Notes: generated from the letters alone by a model not told the origin. Shown: positions 33,708-44,514, numbered from the stretch's first letter. The stretch is DNA of 64,000 nt from Thermothelomyces thermophilus ATCC 42464 (GCF_000226095.1 NC_016477.1:3410001-3474000); one strand, 5' to 3'. Numbers and translations are program-made.

Positions 33708-35444
33708 AGAAATCGATGGCGTCGGCCTTCTAACGGGAAGTGCAATGACAAAGGAAACGGCGATATTAGTGCCGACCTCGCCGGGAAGGGGACATGACCT
33801 GATGATCTCGGTACAAAGGGCCTCTTGATTTGTTGATTTGGGTTCATGGATGTGCCCCTCGCTGTCGTTTCCTTTCTTGTTTGCGCCCTGCTCCCCAACC
33901 CCGCGTCTGATCTTCATTTGTACGGCACTAGAACCTTGATAACCACTCTGTGCTTGTCTCTACAGCTCGGAGGTGCAGACATAGCCGCCCGTTGCCCGGC
34001 TTGATTTGGTTGTGTTACTGGTTTGGCTCAGCATGGTCGTCTAATTAGTGAGCCGGTACGTGTGGTAGTATTATCTCGTCATATGTATGGGACGGAACAG
34101 AGCGACAAAACAGGACGTCAGTCAGGCTTGCCCCAGCCAACCCTGAGTGATTTTCTTTTTTCTCGTTGCGGGCCACAAGGGATTCTGAGTCGGACAGGAA
34201 GTGCTTGTTAATCATACGAGTCGGGATTAATAATTAGCGGGTGTCTCGAGTTAAATGAACTCAGCACGGCTTGGTTGGCTCGTGGCCGTCTCAGCGCGCA
34301 TTTAATAGTCTCCGTGTTTTGAGTCGGCATTGCTGCATGCATAAGCCGGGCACAACGGTTGTTGAGTCTCTTCTCTTGAATCATTGGGTTGCGTTGTTCG
34401 TTGTGCTGAGTGGCGCGGTCTTGGACGCGAAGAACGAGGCGCAAGAGTGTACTTTGCAGCAACGGCGCCGCGAGTTAGAAGCATTTTCTGGTTACATTAC
34501 TCCGTAATTACTGCAGGAACCTTGCGTCTCTCTCTTCGTATCCCCTTCCTCCTCGACAAGACAATCGCGAAAATCGTCTGACCACCTGGGCACCTAAAAT
34601 AATTACCTGCGGATGAGACAACGAGCGACTCTGCGAAACGAGAGCCAAGTGTTCCCCGCCCCAAAGAAGGAGCATGGCGGAGCTTGTGCGCTTCCAAACG
34701 CGGTCATCCTGCATGGCGCTCGTGAGCCGAGGATGAAAATCTCTGAGTTACCTAAACAGGTGATTCACGGAACCGTAACACAGCAAGTCCCAAAGAGACA
34801 ATAATGTCTCAAGGAAGAACCAAATCAGCCGTGGTAATTAATTAATGCTCTTGTGTTGAGCTTGAGACGTCGAGCCCTGTGCTGACCATCTTGGCGCGAC
34901 TGAAGACAACGCCCCGGGCGCGGCCGTCGGTGAGAAGAGTCCTTCGCAAATCAAACCAACAGAACCATCTTACAGAGTCACAAGGTTACAGACTGGGGAG
35001 CAAGATGATTGGTCTACCCCGTCCTGCTCCCCTCGTAACGTGATAGCTCATCTGAACGTTCGTGGTTGCAACGGGAGACGGACTGCTTAAGTCTAGAGGA
35101 AGACAGACTTAGGTTAGGTACCTAGGTAGACACCTGTATTAGTTGATTAGTTTACCTAATTGCCTTCCTGCCTTTACCTACCTGTGGAAGTCAGATGAGG
35201 AGACCCCCATCTCGTGTGGCTCAGGTTTGTGCTGACTGCCGCGGAACGCGGAACGACACCGTCTTGCATCCTCCCGAGAGCCCTCCATCGGGGTATGGCA
35301 ACCTCGTCTCGAGAGAAAGCAAGGCATCTGACTAGGTTCTGAATCCTTCCGACGCACACCGGAGAAAGGGACGCGCGGCTTGAGGGAGATGGCCTAAGGG
35401 AGACATAGAGCATCAGTTCCAAGTTCCATCTCCGACAAAAAAAG
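33708..35444. other. Intergenic, no supported gene
   Basis: Only short frames on both strands, none with domain features or a convincing splice pattern. Confidence 0.4.
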
Positions 35445-35452
35445 CATAAATA
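35445..35452 (+). promoter_or_regulatory. TATA-like box of the secreted eight-cysteine gene
   Basis: CATAAATA lies about 120 bases before the ATG at 35,573. A CT-rich leader (about 35,478-35,545) follows, as is usual around fungal transcription starts. Confidence 0.5.
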
Positions 35453-35572
35453 CCGGAGGGAATCTCCTTATGGGACTGTCCTCTTCTTGCTCATCAGCCC
35501 TCCATCTCTTATCACACTCCAGACTCAACCATCTTCTGCCTGCCTCGCAAGCCCCTTAGCCCCTTAACGAAA

Positions 35573-35977
35573 ATGAAGGTCACCGCCATCCTCTGCACCC
35601 TCGTTGCTGCTGCCGTCGTCGGTGCCTCGACAATCCCGGAGATCCCGGAGATCCAGGCCCGCGACACCTGCGGTGCCGGCTACGGCGGCGACCAGAGGCG
35701 CACCAACAGCCCTTGCCAGGCCTCCAACGGAGACCGCCACTTCTGCGGCTGCGACAGGACCGGCGTGGTAAGTGAAACCGACCATAATCTCTCCTAACCC
35801 CCCTCCTCGGGCGGACGACGCTTGAATCGGGTTTGGCAAGGTAATTATTTATCTATTGACGCGGATCATTTACTTCGTGCGCCACAGGTCGAGTGCCGCA
35901 ACGGCAAGTGGACCGAGATCCGCGACTGCCGCTCCGCGACCTGCCACGGCACCAACGATGGCGGCGCCGTCTGCTAG
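35573..35977 (+). CDS. Small secreted eight-cysteine protein, candidate effector
   Basis: Two exons (35,573-35,767 and 35,888-35,977) encode 94 residues. The 120-nt intron has donor GTAAGT and acceptor GCCACAG. Residues 1-18 (MKVTAILCTLVAAAVVGA) are a clear signal peptide. A short propeptide ending in QAR at residue 30 could be trimmed. The mature part has eight cysteines (33, 48, 58, 60, 68, 79, 84, 94), enough for four disulfides, including a CGC and the stretch VECRNGKW. Length, secretion and cysteine number are typical of fungal effectors or antimicrobial-like proteins. I do not recognise a named family. It has a strong-looking core promoter and lies within 10 kb of RIPed transposons. Confidence 0.85.
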
Positions 35978-36648
35978 ATAATTAGACACTGTGAGCGCGC
36001 AGGTCGGGAGGGAGGGCCGACGAAGCCCGGACAAACACAACAATACTTCGGTACGTTCCGTCCCAGATCCGTCGCAACTCGGAGGCCACCAAAGTGCCTA
36101 ATACCGTACCTAATTAAGCCAACTTTAACATGTCTGGCTAACACGGCAACTTTCTGGACAGAAGGACTCCGCTGCCAACGTGCGGAAACTATCTGACCTG
36201 ATGATCAGCGTAAGGGAGGGGAGACGAAGGGAGCGCCATCACGGGAAGATTCAACATCGACCGGGTGGCGGGCTCTTGGGTAAAATAGGGATGGCTGGCG
36301 CAAACAATCTTGCTTCGGTGCGTTAGCCATTGGTCAGATAGTTTCTCTCAAATAAACACGGAACTGTTGGCTAGCCTATCTTGGTTTCAAAGCCCCCTCC
36401 CGGCGATACTAAGTGGTGACGGCCGGCTAAAAGCTTGATTTACCTATGATTTGCCCAGCTGACACTACGGAAAGCTGCGATCAGACGTTTCCTACTCTGA
36501 GTATCTTATTCATTCCATCGCCGTCGAGAGCACAACCTTCTGACCCCGACAGATAGGTCAAACGGTGAGGTGAGGTAATGACCGAGTACCGGAACGCCCC
36601 TCTGACGGTGACTGGGATGAGCACGGTCGTGTCAAGGACTTGATGCAG
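35978..36648. other. Intergenic, no gene seen
   Basis: 3' flank of the secreted-protein gene. No open frame with features. Confidence 0.4.
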
Positions 36649-37266
36649 TCATGGAGGTGGCTGGGCCTGGTGTTTTGGGACAAGGATCGTGCGGGGGGAG
36701 CTCTTGAAGGCGAAGGTCCTGGGGGGGATGCAGAACTGGCTGGCTTTGGCCATACCTAAATTCCAGTCCGAGATAATAGTCACGCCGAAGCTGAGACCGC
36801 TGGAGGCAGGCATAACAATACTTCTGCCAGTGCCGATACTGTTGGTCTGCAGGCCGTCGGGGGCGAGGTGGGGCAGCGAGGCGCACGGCGGCAAGCCTCT
36901 AGCCGGTCGCGGAGGGACTAGATACGGCGTACGCCATGTCGTCGCGGTGGTACGTGTGGTCGGTCGTCTTGCGCTTCCTCGATACTGGTTGCGTATCGCC
37001 GCGGGTGAGCTTGACGTAGATCCCCCGTACCTGCCCGATCCGCTGGCGCGCTGGTCTCGGCGATGGGACGTACGCTCGTCGTTGTGCTGGCGCAAATCGT
37101 CTTCCTCCTCGGACGATATGGCCATCTCGGCGCCAGAGTACACGCGGCGGTCGAGTTTCCGGGCGGTGCTACGTGGGGTCGCCGGGCTACGTATCCCTCC
37201 TCTTCCTCCACGTCCCGGCTTCTCCCAAGCTGTCTCAACTTCTTCATTGCCGACAGCGTCTGCCAA
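36649..37266 (-). CDS. Possible disordered hypothetical protein (205 residues)
   Basis: The open frame reads MADAVGNEEVETAWEKPGRGG at its start, followed by Arg/Ser/Pro/Gly-rich and acidic stretches (SSEEEDD near residue 51) and no recognisable domain. The opposite strand (36,689-37,324) and another minus frame are also open over much of it. That is expected in GC-rich sequence and lowers confidence. It lies just downstream of the kinase-like gene on the same strand, so it could also be its 3' UTR. Confidence 0.25.
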   Translation of the reverse strand: MADAVGNEEVETAWEKPGRGGRGGIRSPATPRSTARKLDRRVYSGAEMAISSEEEDDLRQHNDERTSHRRDQRASGSGRYGGSTSSSPAAIRNQYRGSARRPTTRTTATTWRTPYLVPPRPARGLPPCASLPHLAPDGLQTNSIGTGRSIVMPASSGLSFGVTIISDWNLGMAKASQFCIPPRTFAFKSSPRTILVPKHQAQPPP

Positions 37267-37381
37267 AACGCACGCCGGCCAAGCCGTGAGGTCACCTTCA
37301 CATGAGAGGAAAATTGCCCACTGACAGAGTGGGATGCCAACAGAACGTACATTTTCCCAAGTGCTCCCCGATTGTACACAA

Positions 37382-38220
37382 TCAGGTTTCGTGAAAATAT
37401 TGCCTGGCCGAGAAAGATGTATCTAGAGCCAACAGGACGTCTTTGGCTGTCCCAAATTCCCTTCTCCAGCACTTCAAAATGACCTCTCCTACGGGTAAGT
37501 GCTCGACGGGAGGGAACTTGCCCATTTTGAAGTTGGGGTACACGACCCGTTCCTCCCACTCAAGCCTATCGTCGAGCTTTGCGAATCGCCCCGGAGTGGC
37601 CTTATACGGCCATCTACCAGTAAGGATGGTGTAGAACAAGGACCCCATCCCAAAAAGATCTAAGAGAGTGCTAGCGTCGGTCCCGAATAAGGGGCTATAG
37701 AACGGGCCGTCCGGGAGGGAATATCCATCCGCCTTTAGGTCCTGGCATACGGAGCCGCCAAAGTCGGAAAGCTGTAAGTCACGAGATCCTGGTGTGGTCT
37801 CGTGAACAAGTACGTTGGCCGGACGAAGGTCTGAGTGCACGACGCCGCGGCTATGGATATACTCAATGGCCTCCGCTATCTGTCGGCACCATAGGAGGCG
37901 CTGCTTCATATCCACGGATGGGTGTTCATCGAGGTAGGTCTGGAGATCGCCGTGACTAGCTTCGCCTAGAAGAATACCATCTCCTTCGCTACCGAGGTAC
38001 CTGGTTAGAATGTTAGTTAGAGAGTCCTGGCAGTTTTAGAAAACCGGACTCACCTGACAATCCTGACATGCGGACCCAACCTCTCGAGGATTCGCCTTTC
38101 GACGGAGAAGCAGTTTGCGATGCGCGCGGCTTCGTATTTGTCTGCAAGTCTGATGGGCTGTTTCAAAACGACGCCTGGCGACACATGTTCGAGGATACTA
38201 GTTGAGCCACAGATCAACAT
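37382..38220 (-). CDS. Small protein-kinase-fold protein
   Basis: Two exons, 38,220-38,054 and 38,000-37,382, joined over a 53-nt intron (donor GTGAGT, CTAAC branch, acceptor AACCAG). This gives 261 residues if the ATG at 38,220 is used. An in-frame ATG at 38,298 would add 26 residues that look less like coding. Kinase features are VVLK (K20), an alpha-C glutamate in SVERRI (E41), the catalytic loop VVHSDLRPANVLV (H111, D113, N118; HSD instead of HRD) and DFG (135-137). After that come DLFGMGSLFYTILTGRWPY and a C-lobe ending at residue 261. The glycine-rich loop is not canonical and the activation segment lacks APE, as in many fungal small kinase-like proteins. Activity is likely but unproven, and the substrate is unknown. 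It is divergent from the carrier gene, which starts 396 bases away. Confidence 0.82.
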
Positions 38221-38616
38221 TGCTACTTTTGATAGGAGGCTGCTCGGCGTGTGCGATCTGGATGGATGTGGTTGGATTGATCTTTGCAGCTTTCTCAAAC
38301 CGACAAGGGGAGCGCCAAGTTAAAAACAAGAGATGCCCCCACAGAACCGCCACAGAACCGGGCCCCTCGGCCCGTAGCAGCAAGACGCGTTCAACGCCAA
38401 CAAGCAGCTGATCGCGTACCCACCGCACGCCGGCAGCCCGCTGACGCTGCGGACAGACTTTGACCCTATCGCCGCGAGTACGAGCAACTGGCTGTGCTGG
38501 TGCACCCACTGGGGGAGCAGAGATCCTTCGCGCCCGGTTCGCAGGCCGTGAGCGCGTGAACGTCGACGGTGGGCGCAGCGGCGCAACTTCCGCGTGCACC
38601 TTTATAGCCAATCGCG

Positions 38617-39774
38617 ATGCCACGGCCAGCAGTAGGCGCAGATGGCGTCGAAGCTTCGCCTCCTAAGCCTGCACTAAGGACAGCGTCCTACATGCCACCT
38701 TGGGTTCATATGGCGGCTGGCGCGTGAGTTACGATCCCAGCACGTAATTAATTGGTTCTGCAAGCCGAGGTACTGATCTGGCGCAGGACTGCAGGAATAG
38801 CGACGTCGATCGTGACCGCACCGCTGGACGTCCTACGGACACGACTTCAGTCCGACTTCTACCGCCTTCCGTCGCGGCCGACATTGGCAGCTGAGTATGC
38901 CGGCGCGACATTGCGACATCTATTAACCGCTCCATTCCATCATACAGCAGAAACCTTTGGTATCTTGGGATCGATAAAAGCTAAGGAGGGCTGGCGTGGA
39001 CTCTTCCGTGGCCTTGGCCCAAGTCTCGCTGCTGTCGTTCCCGCAACCGCCGTCAAGTTTTACGTCTACGGAAACTGCAAGCGTTTGGGGGCTTCCATAC
39101 TCGGTCGAGGAGAGGGTGACTCATTCGTCCATGCTCAAGCTGCCATTCTTGCTGGTGTCGCAACTGCAACCGCCACAAATCCCATTTGGTTGGTCAAAAC
39201 ACGACTTCAGCTTGATAAATCTCAGGTCGCTGGCGGTGCTACGCGGCAATATCGAGGCAGTCTGGACTGCGTCCGAAAAGTCCTGCGTCAAGAGGGCATC
39301 CCTGGGCTGTATCGGGGCTTGACTGCCAGCTACTTGGGCACGGTTGAGACGGCTTTTCACCTGATACTATACGAGCGGTTCAAAGTTCTTTTTCACAAAT
39401 CCTTGCGGCCAGAGAATTGGGATAACCCCATGCTCAATGAATTGGCGACATGGGCGAGCACCACTGGCGCAGCTGGGACGGCTAAACTTGCTGCGGTGCT
39501 GATGACCTACCCACATGAGGTACCTCTGCTCCTTCCCTACCACCACCAGGCGCTGACATGGATACAGGTTGTACGCACTCGGCTCCGGCAAGCCCCAACA
39601 GTGGGTGGAAGGCCTAAATACACGGGCCTCATACAGTGCTTCACTTCCGTATGGGCCCTGGAGGGTTGGCGTGGTCTCTATGGTGGCCTCACGCCGCACC
39701 TTGTGCGGTCTATCCCATCCGCCGCCATCACACTGGGAGTGTACGAATTCGTCTTGAGGCTGGTGAGGGGATAG
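38617..39774 (+). CDS. RIM2: Mitochondrial carrier, pyrimidine nucleotide transporter (Rim2 type)
   Basis: Three exons, 38,617-38,723, 38,787-39,519 and 39,568-39,774, encode 348 residues. The start is the first in-frame ATG after a TAG. Introns are 63 nt (GTGAGT, CTGAT branch, GCGCAG) and 48 nt (GTACCT, CTGAC branch, ATACAG). The second is a multiple of three without a stop, so it would be read through as coding if unspliced. The three carrier repeats show PLDVLR (48-53), PIWLVK (168-173) and PHEVVR (278-283, formed by splicing). PIW in the second repeat and TAPFHHTAETF fit the Rim2/SLC25A33-36 group, which imports pyrimidine nucleotides into the mitochondrial matrix. Length and motif order are normal. 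Confidence 0.92.
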
Positions 39775-42009
39775 ATGCCGGCTCGAACAAAACAGGACCC
39801 AGGAAGTTGGTAAGTAAACATGAGGTCGTAGACGGCATTGCGATATTAGCACCTGAGAACACTTGCGAGGGTAAAGCGCAGCCTTCACACTAAGATCGCA
39901 AACAACCATCCCTTTCCGAACGAGCGTGTATTAGTACAACGAATGCTCCCTCACTAGGCGCGTAAAATAGAATTTCCTCTCCCACGAGAAACCTAGCATG
40001 AAAAAAGAGTGACAGCTGTCCACGGCGTGCCTCCATCGGCCTATCATGATCCATTCCGGTTCTGCAGTTCCCAAATTTCCTATAGCAAACCCCCCTGATC
40101 TCTACTTCTCCGGCACTGTTCCGCTACCGCTACACGACGAGCAGGCCACTTCGCCACTTGAGCCGGAGCCAAAGCAAGCGTGTCAGAAGCGCTAGAGCTT
40201 CTAAAGCACTAGTTACGTACTAGCCATTATAAATGCTTTAGCTACTTCCTTTATTTATAAATATTCCTCGTTTTCTCCTTATAGATAGACCTGGCCTCCT
40301 AGGATAGGGTTGGACTTTTATGGCCAACCTCTGTACCTAGGTGTTGAACACCACAAATGAAGAAGCTGGGCATCACTCCGTAAACGAAGGCCTGTCCCGG
40401 CCACTAGATTCCTCGATTGAAGGCTTCGTTTAGGAGAAGAGCCTGTCATGACCGCGAAGGGCTTGGGATCGTTGTAACTACGTACGGGGTGATTGAAGAC
40501 TACCTGACCTATTCTGCGAATCTTGCATGTAGGTATGCACTGATAAGATGCAGGTATGTGTGGCCAGAGTGGGCCCGAGGGTGCTAGAGGCGTCACTTCG
40601 TCGAGTTCCTAGATCCCTTCGACACTATAATTAGGACCTTTTCCCACAGTCCACCTTCCATTTTTATCATCCACCCATTCATACCATTACCTTTTCTGGC
40701 ACCCGCCGCATCAGTCAGGCCATACCTCGTATCAAGGTTACCAAAGTTCCAATTGAAGAAGGTAAGAAAATAAGATATCCCGTGTATATATATTGCAAGG
40801 GATTTCACGTCTTACTTCTTTGTCTATAGCTTTCATAGAAGCGGTGGAGATCCGAGGGAGACGCTCCAGATAATTAGTGTTCAGTTTCTGTTTTATAGAA
40901 TTCCTACAGAAAACGTGGCCGAGCTGGCTAGGTTCCCTACAGAGCGTAGTGGTAGGTGAGGAAACCCCAATTTCGTGGTGCTTGGCATCACTTGGCGTGC
41001 TAATATTGGCTCGTGAGATGGCGAGGAAAAGTCCTCGAGGACGACTTGCGACCTGGAAAATGAAGGTTATAATTAGGCCACCATAGATTGCCATGCCAAG
41101 GTCCGTAGCAGAACTAGCGAATGCGGGACAAGCGACATCTCAAAGAATGCGGGGTACAGGACCTATCATTACGGTTGTTGTTGTCACGTCGAGTGCGAGC
41201 GAGTGAGAAGAGAGAGTATGAGGCCGCTCGTTGTTGTCACCTTGCAACAAGAACGGCCCTGTCATGAACTTTCGTTTACGTTGCACGGGTCGGGCCGTGA
41301 TTACCCGGCCGCCAAACAACAACGTTGATGAAGTCCTCTCTATCTTGCTGTTAAACTACAATCTCTTTGTCACTTGATAGATAACTTTTGTCATGTCATA
41401 TTCCTCTCTAGAGATATATCGTAACCCTATTCTACTCGACATGTTGGTCGTCGTCGCACTCTTAATTACCCCGTCTGACCACATCTAGGCGCCTGAGTTA
41501 CCTCTTTGTGCAAACTCTACCCAGATGCTCGGCATGTAGCAATGTGACCCCAGGATCCTACAAATAAACTAAATGAAGCAAATGCGACTCTGAAGTATCA
41601 CAGACTACGTACAGACTCACATTTTAGATGGGACTAGGTGGAAATTCGGTGCGCTAGTCCTCCCGGCTTACTCGTGGGTACGGAGTAGCAAAACTACACC
41701 ACCTAACATCAAACTTGGCACTCATCTGACTTCGTGAATCCACCCTATCCGAGATATTGGAGAATGAAAGCTGTGAGAGAGCCCCGGCGGTTTTCTGTAG
41801 GTAATAAGCAGGACCTCCATCTGATCATTCGAGTCGCTATCCTATCATCCGGCCGGAGCTTAGTGCGCCAGCGAGTTACATCTGGAGGCATTAGCGCGAA
41901 GTTGAAGTTGAACGCTGACAGAGTGTGACCAACGACCGCATCAAGACACCACTTGGTTACCACCTAGGTTCTCAGTCGAGTGACTGGAGTTGGGGCATTT
42001 GGTCAAGCA
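39775..42009. other. Intergenic, no supported gene
   Basis: Over 2 kb with only short frames (for example 40,738-41,094 minus) lacking features. A short AT-rich patch at about 40,195-40,300 includes an inverted repeat. A pol III A-box-like sequence at 40,916-40,927 has no matching B box. Confidence 0.4.
40201..40241. repeat. Short inverted repeat in an AT-rich patch
   Basis: CTAAAGCA (40,201-40,208) and TGCTTTAG (40,234-40,241) are perfect reverse complements around a 25-base centre that itself contains the palindrome CTAGTTACGTACTAG with small mismatches. It could be a terminator-like or mobile remnant, or chance. Confidence 0.3.
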
Positions 42010-42015
42010 TATAAA
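42010..42015 (+). promoter_or_regulatory. TATA box of the six-cysteine secreted gene
   Basis: TATAAA lies about 90 bases upstream of the predicted 5' UTR intron donor and 399 bases before the ATG. That distance fits if the leader intron is real. Confidence 0.4.
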
Positions 42016-42103
42016 CCCAAGCCGTCCACCACCAGACGAGGATTGGGAATTGATCACCAGGCCTCTAATACATCAATCACAAAGCTCTTGGTTTCGTGAA
42101 AAG

Positions 42104-42397
42104 GTGAGTCTAATCCCTCACCTCGTGCTCTCCAGAACCGTGTCACCGCGAACTTCCATGACCGCACAGCTGTCTCTAACTGGCCGCTTCTAGACGCCTG
42201 TGCTTCGCCCCGATTATCCAACATCCTCCTATAATTATTACAAGGCTATTCTCGGACTTTAAGTCTCGAAAGCAAGTTCAGTCGCCTCTTGTCCGCCATT
42301 TCTCTTCCTCCCTTTTTCCTCCGAGGTTTTCTACTCTAGCCACATTCTGATTTCAATAAATTGTCACTCTACTAACATTATTTCTACTTTATTCCAG
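42104..42397 (+). other. Predicted 5' UTR intron
   Basis: The donor is AAAAG|GTGAGT and the acceptor ATTCCAG|GG. A perfect TACTAAC branch site lies about 27 bases upstream of the acceptor. The coding ATG is 11 bases after the acceptor. The intron is inferred from splice signals only. Confidence 0.6.
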
Positions 42398-42408
42398 GGA
42401 AGGCGAAA

Positions 42409-42687
42409 ATGAAGCTCCTCACCACAGCCGTAACCCTCCTCATGGCCTCCATGGCCAACGCCGAGGTCTTCTACTGGTGCACTGGCAACGGCAAGTGCGA
42501 CAATGCGCCTGGCGTGGGCCCAACCTACGATTGCGGCAAAAAACTCGGCTACGACTACTACGACTCCAACCGCAAGCGCTGGCGGACGAGTGGCGACACG
42601 GTTAAAAAGTTTTGGGAAACCGGCGGCTTCTACGACTGCTGCCACGCTAAGAACAAGGGCGCTTGCTACGATATTCAAAACCAGTGA
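42409..42687 (+). CDS. Small secreted six-cysteine protein, candidate effector
   Basis: Single coding exon of 92 residues. Residues 1-18 (MKLLTTAVTLLMASMANA) are a signal peptide with a good cleavage site after ANA. The mature 74 residues contain six cysteines (24, 30, 42, 77, 78, 86), with a CC pair, and many aromatic and basic residues (WRTSGDTVKKFW). The pattern C-C-C-CC-C and small size fit an extracellular disulfide-stabilised protein, such as an effector or antimicrobial-like peptide. I do not recognise the family. It is the gene nearest the right-hand repeat block (0.9 kb from a solo LTR). Confidence 0.82.
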   Translation: MKLLTTAVTLLMASMANAEVFYWCTGNGKCDNAPGVGPTYDCGKKLGYDYYDSNRKRWRTSGDTVKKFWETGGFYDCCHAKNKGACYDIQNQ

Positions 42688-43587
42688 GCGTAGCCGTCTA
42701 GCTGATAGAAGCGTCTGAAGAGCTTGAGTGTTCGGCTAGTCCACTGGTTGGCGAGAGGTGGAGTCCTCTGGAACGGGTTTGGCTGGAGAAATTGGGCCAC
42801 ATACTGGCGCTACCCTTGCTCGCTCGGTAACGATCTTCTGTATGTCGCTGGCTAATGAGTTATTCACTCATCTCCATCTCGTATCCCTCTTTCCTTCCAC
42901 CGTTGAAATTTACTGGGCAAGACTTAGTCAGTCACCTACTACCCCGGAGTCAAACCCAGTCGCTCGCAGCCAGGGATCTCTATGCAGGCGAATCACCCTA
43001 CCTACCTATACGGCTTTCAAGAGTTGGGTAAACCAGTTCAACAGTCTTAACCATCCTTTCGGGCCCAAAGGACTAGACCATTGAATTGGCCCATATGAAC
43101 AAAGCTACAAATTACCTAATTAGGTCCCTACCTAAGTTGTATTGGCTTCGGTTGTGATACCTCATGACCCTGGCCACCATAGCCATTTATCCGGCCAACA
43201 AATGGAGTTTTGGATTAATAAGGGTCTATAGGGAGCCTTGAATCTAGGTATCAAGGATCGAGTGGTTAGAAACTCCCAGCTCCGCAAACACTCAAACGAA
43301 ACGGCCGGTTTTACGCGCGTAGATCTCGTTCATCAAATGCATCTCAGAAACAGGGGTAGCCCTCCTACCAGTCTAGCGTTATACCGAAGGGGTAATATGT
43401 TTAACAACAATGGCTTCTATTGAGAATGAGCAAATGTCCGGAACTAGCTATTTACTGCCCTCGAGAGGGAATGGACAAATATAACTGTTTGTTATAGTAT
43501 ATGACTGCCAGTAGGTCAGATCTGACTGACCTACCAATAGGGATAACAAGCCAGGGTTAACATATATTTAGACAGCTTCTCTAAGTG
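42688..43587. other. Right edge of the gene island, no gene seen
   Basis: Short frames only. A perfect hairpin sits at 43,511-43,534. Composition becomes AT-richer after about 43,430. Confidence 0.4.
43511..43534. repeat. Perfect 9-bp inverted repeat
   Basis: GTAGGTCAG and CTGACCTAC are separated by six bases (ATCTGA). No neighbouring gene end within 800 bases explains it as a terminator. Confidence 0.5.
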
Positions 43588-44004
43588 TGTCACGGAAATA
43601 TGCATGCAGATGCCACCTGAGCCACCGGCACAGACGGGCCAATCAAGCCAAAGGAACGAAAGGACCAATCACAACATGGGGAAGCACAGTGATCACTACG
43701 CTCACCAGTGATCAGGGTGATCATCACCATGCGATCACTCACAATCACCGTGATCACGAGTGATCACTGGGATTATATATACATATAGATAGTCACTTGT
43801 TATGGTGGACTCTGAAGTTTACCAGTGGTAATAATCATAATCATAGTACTTATACTAAGCATTGCCGACTACTGTAAGAGACAACTCTAGTGTTGTTATG
43901 AACCCTTTGGCTTCACCGAATCCCTTAGACGACCTACACCCTTGTCTACTTTACCTACCTCTATCTAGACCCTTTCAGAAGAAGTCTAAGTTAGGTTCGT
44001 TACA
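43588..44004 (+). repeat. Solo LTR of the C/G chromovirus family
   Basis: 417 bp, starts TGTCACGGAAATA and ends GGTTCGTTACA. It is flanked by a perfect 5-bp target duplication AAGTG (43,583-43,587 and 44,005-44,009) and no internal element sequence. It probably arose by recombination between the two LTRs of a former full copy. Unlike the LTRs of A-E it keeps most CpA dinucleotides in its left half, so RIP has largely spared it. Its U3 has a dense run of GTGATCAC-like palindromes (about 43,687-43,770). Confidence 0.93.
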
Positions 44005-44075
44005 AAGTGCCTCTAGCACTTAGAACAATTAACGCTTTTATTACCTACTTCTATAGACTATAATAGTTAGTCTAG

Positions 44076-44499
44076 TATGACGAACCCAACTCAGACTTCT
44101 TCTAAAAGGGTTCAGACGAAGGTAGGTTAAGCGGGACAGGTAGGCAGGTCGTCTAAGGGATTCAGTGAAGCCAAAGGATTCATAACAACACTTAGAGTTG
44201 TCTCTCACAGTAATCAGCAATGCTTGGTATAAGTACTGTGATTGTGATTGTTACTACTGGTAAACTCCTAGAGTTCGCTAGAGTCCGGTGGAACGAGTGA
44301 CTATATATAATTCCCTGTCCTTCTTCCTTGAGTCTTAATCGTGCGATTGCTACTATAATCCTGTAATCGTTACCTAAGTGCTTATCTTGATTGAAGTGCG
44401 ATTACTGCGATCACTTCCTAATTAGTCCTTAGGTCTTGTAGTTCCTAATTAGTCCTATATGCCTTGCTAGGTTACCTTATATAGCTAAATCGTAATATA
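44076..44499 (-). repeat. 3' LTR of element E
   Basis: Starts TATGACGAACC (RIPed TGTGACGAACC) and ends CGTAATATA on the plus strand, with 424 bp between. Its right half (U3) has CGATTGC/GCGATCAC-like motifs unlike the A/B LTR. Its left half (R-U5) is the sequence shared by all chromovirus LTRs here. Confidence 0.85.
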
Positions 44500-44514
44500 A
44501 TGCCCCTCCTTTAG

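Noticed and set aside
36689-37324. 211-codon open frame on the plus strand
   Set aside because: Mirror of a GC-rich minus frame, no recognisable features. The minus frame is kept only as a weak call.
40916-40927. Perfect pol III A-box match (TGGCCGAGCTGG), suggesting a tRNA-Leu/Ser or SINE
   Set aside because: No B box or T arm follows within 100 bases and no acceptor stem can be formed.
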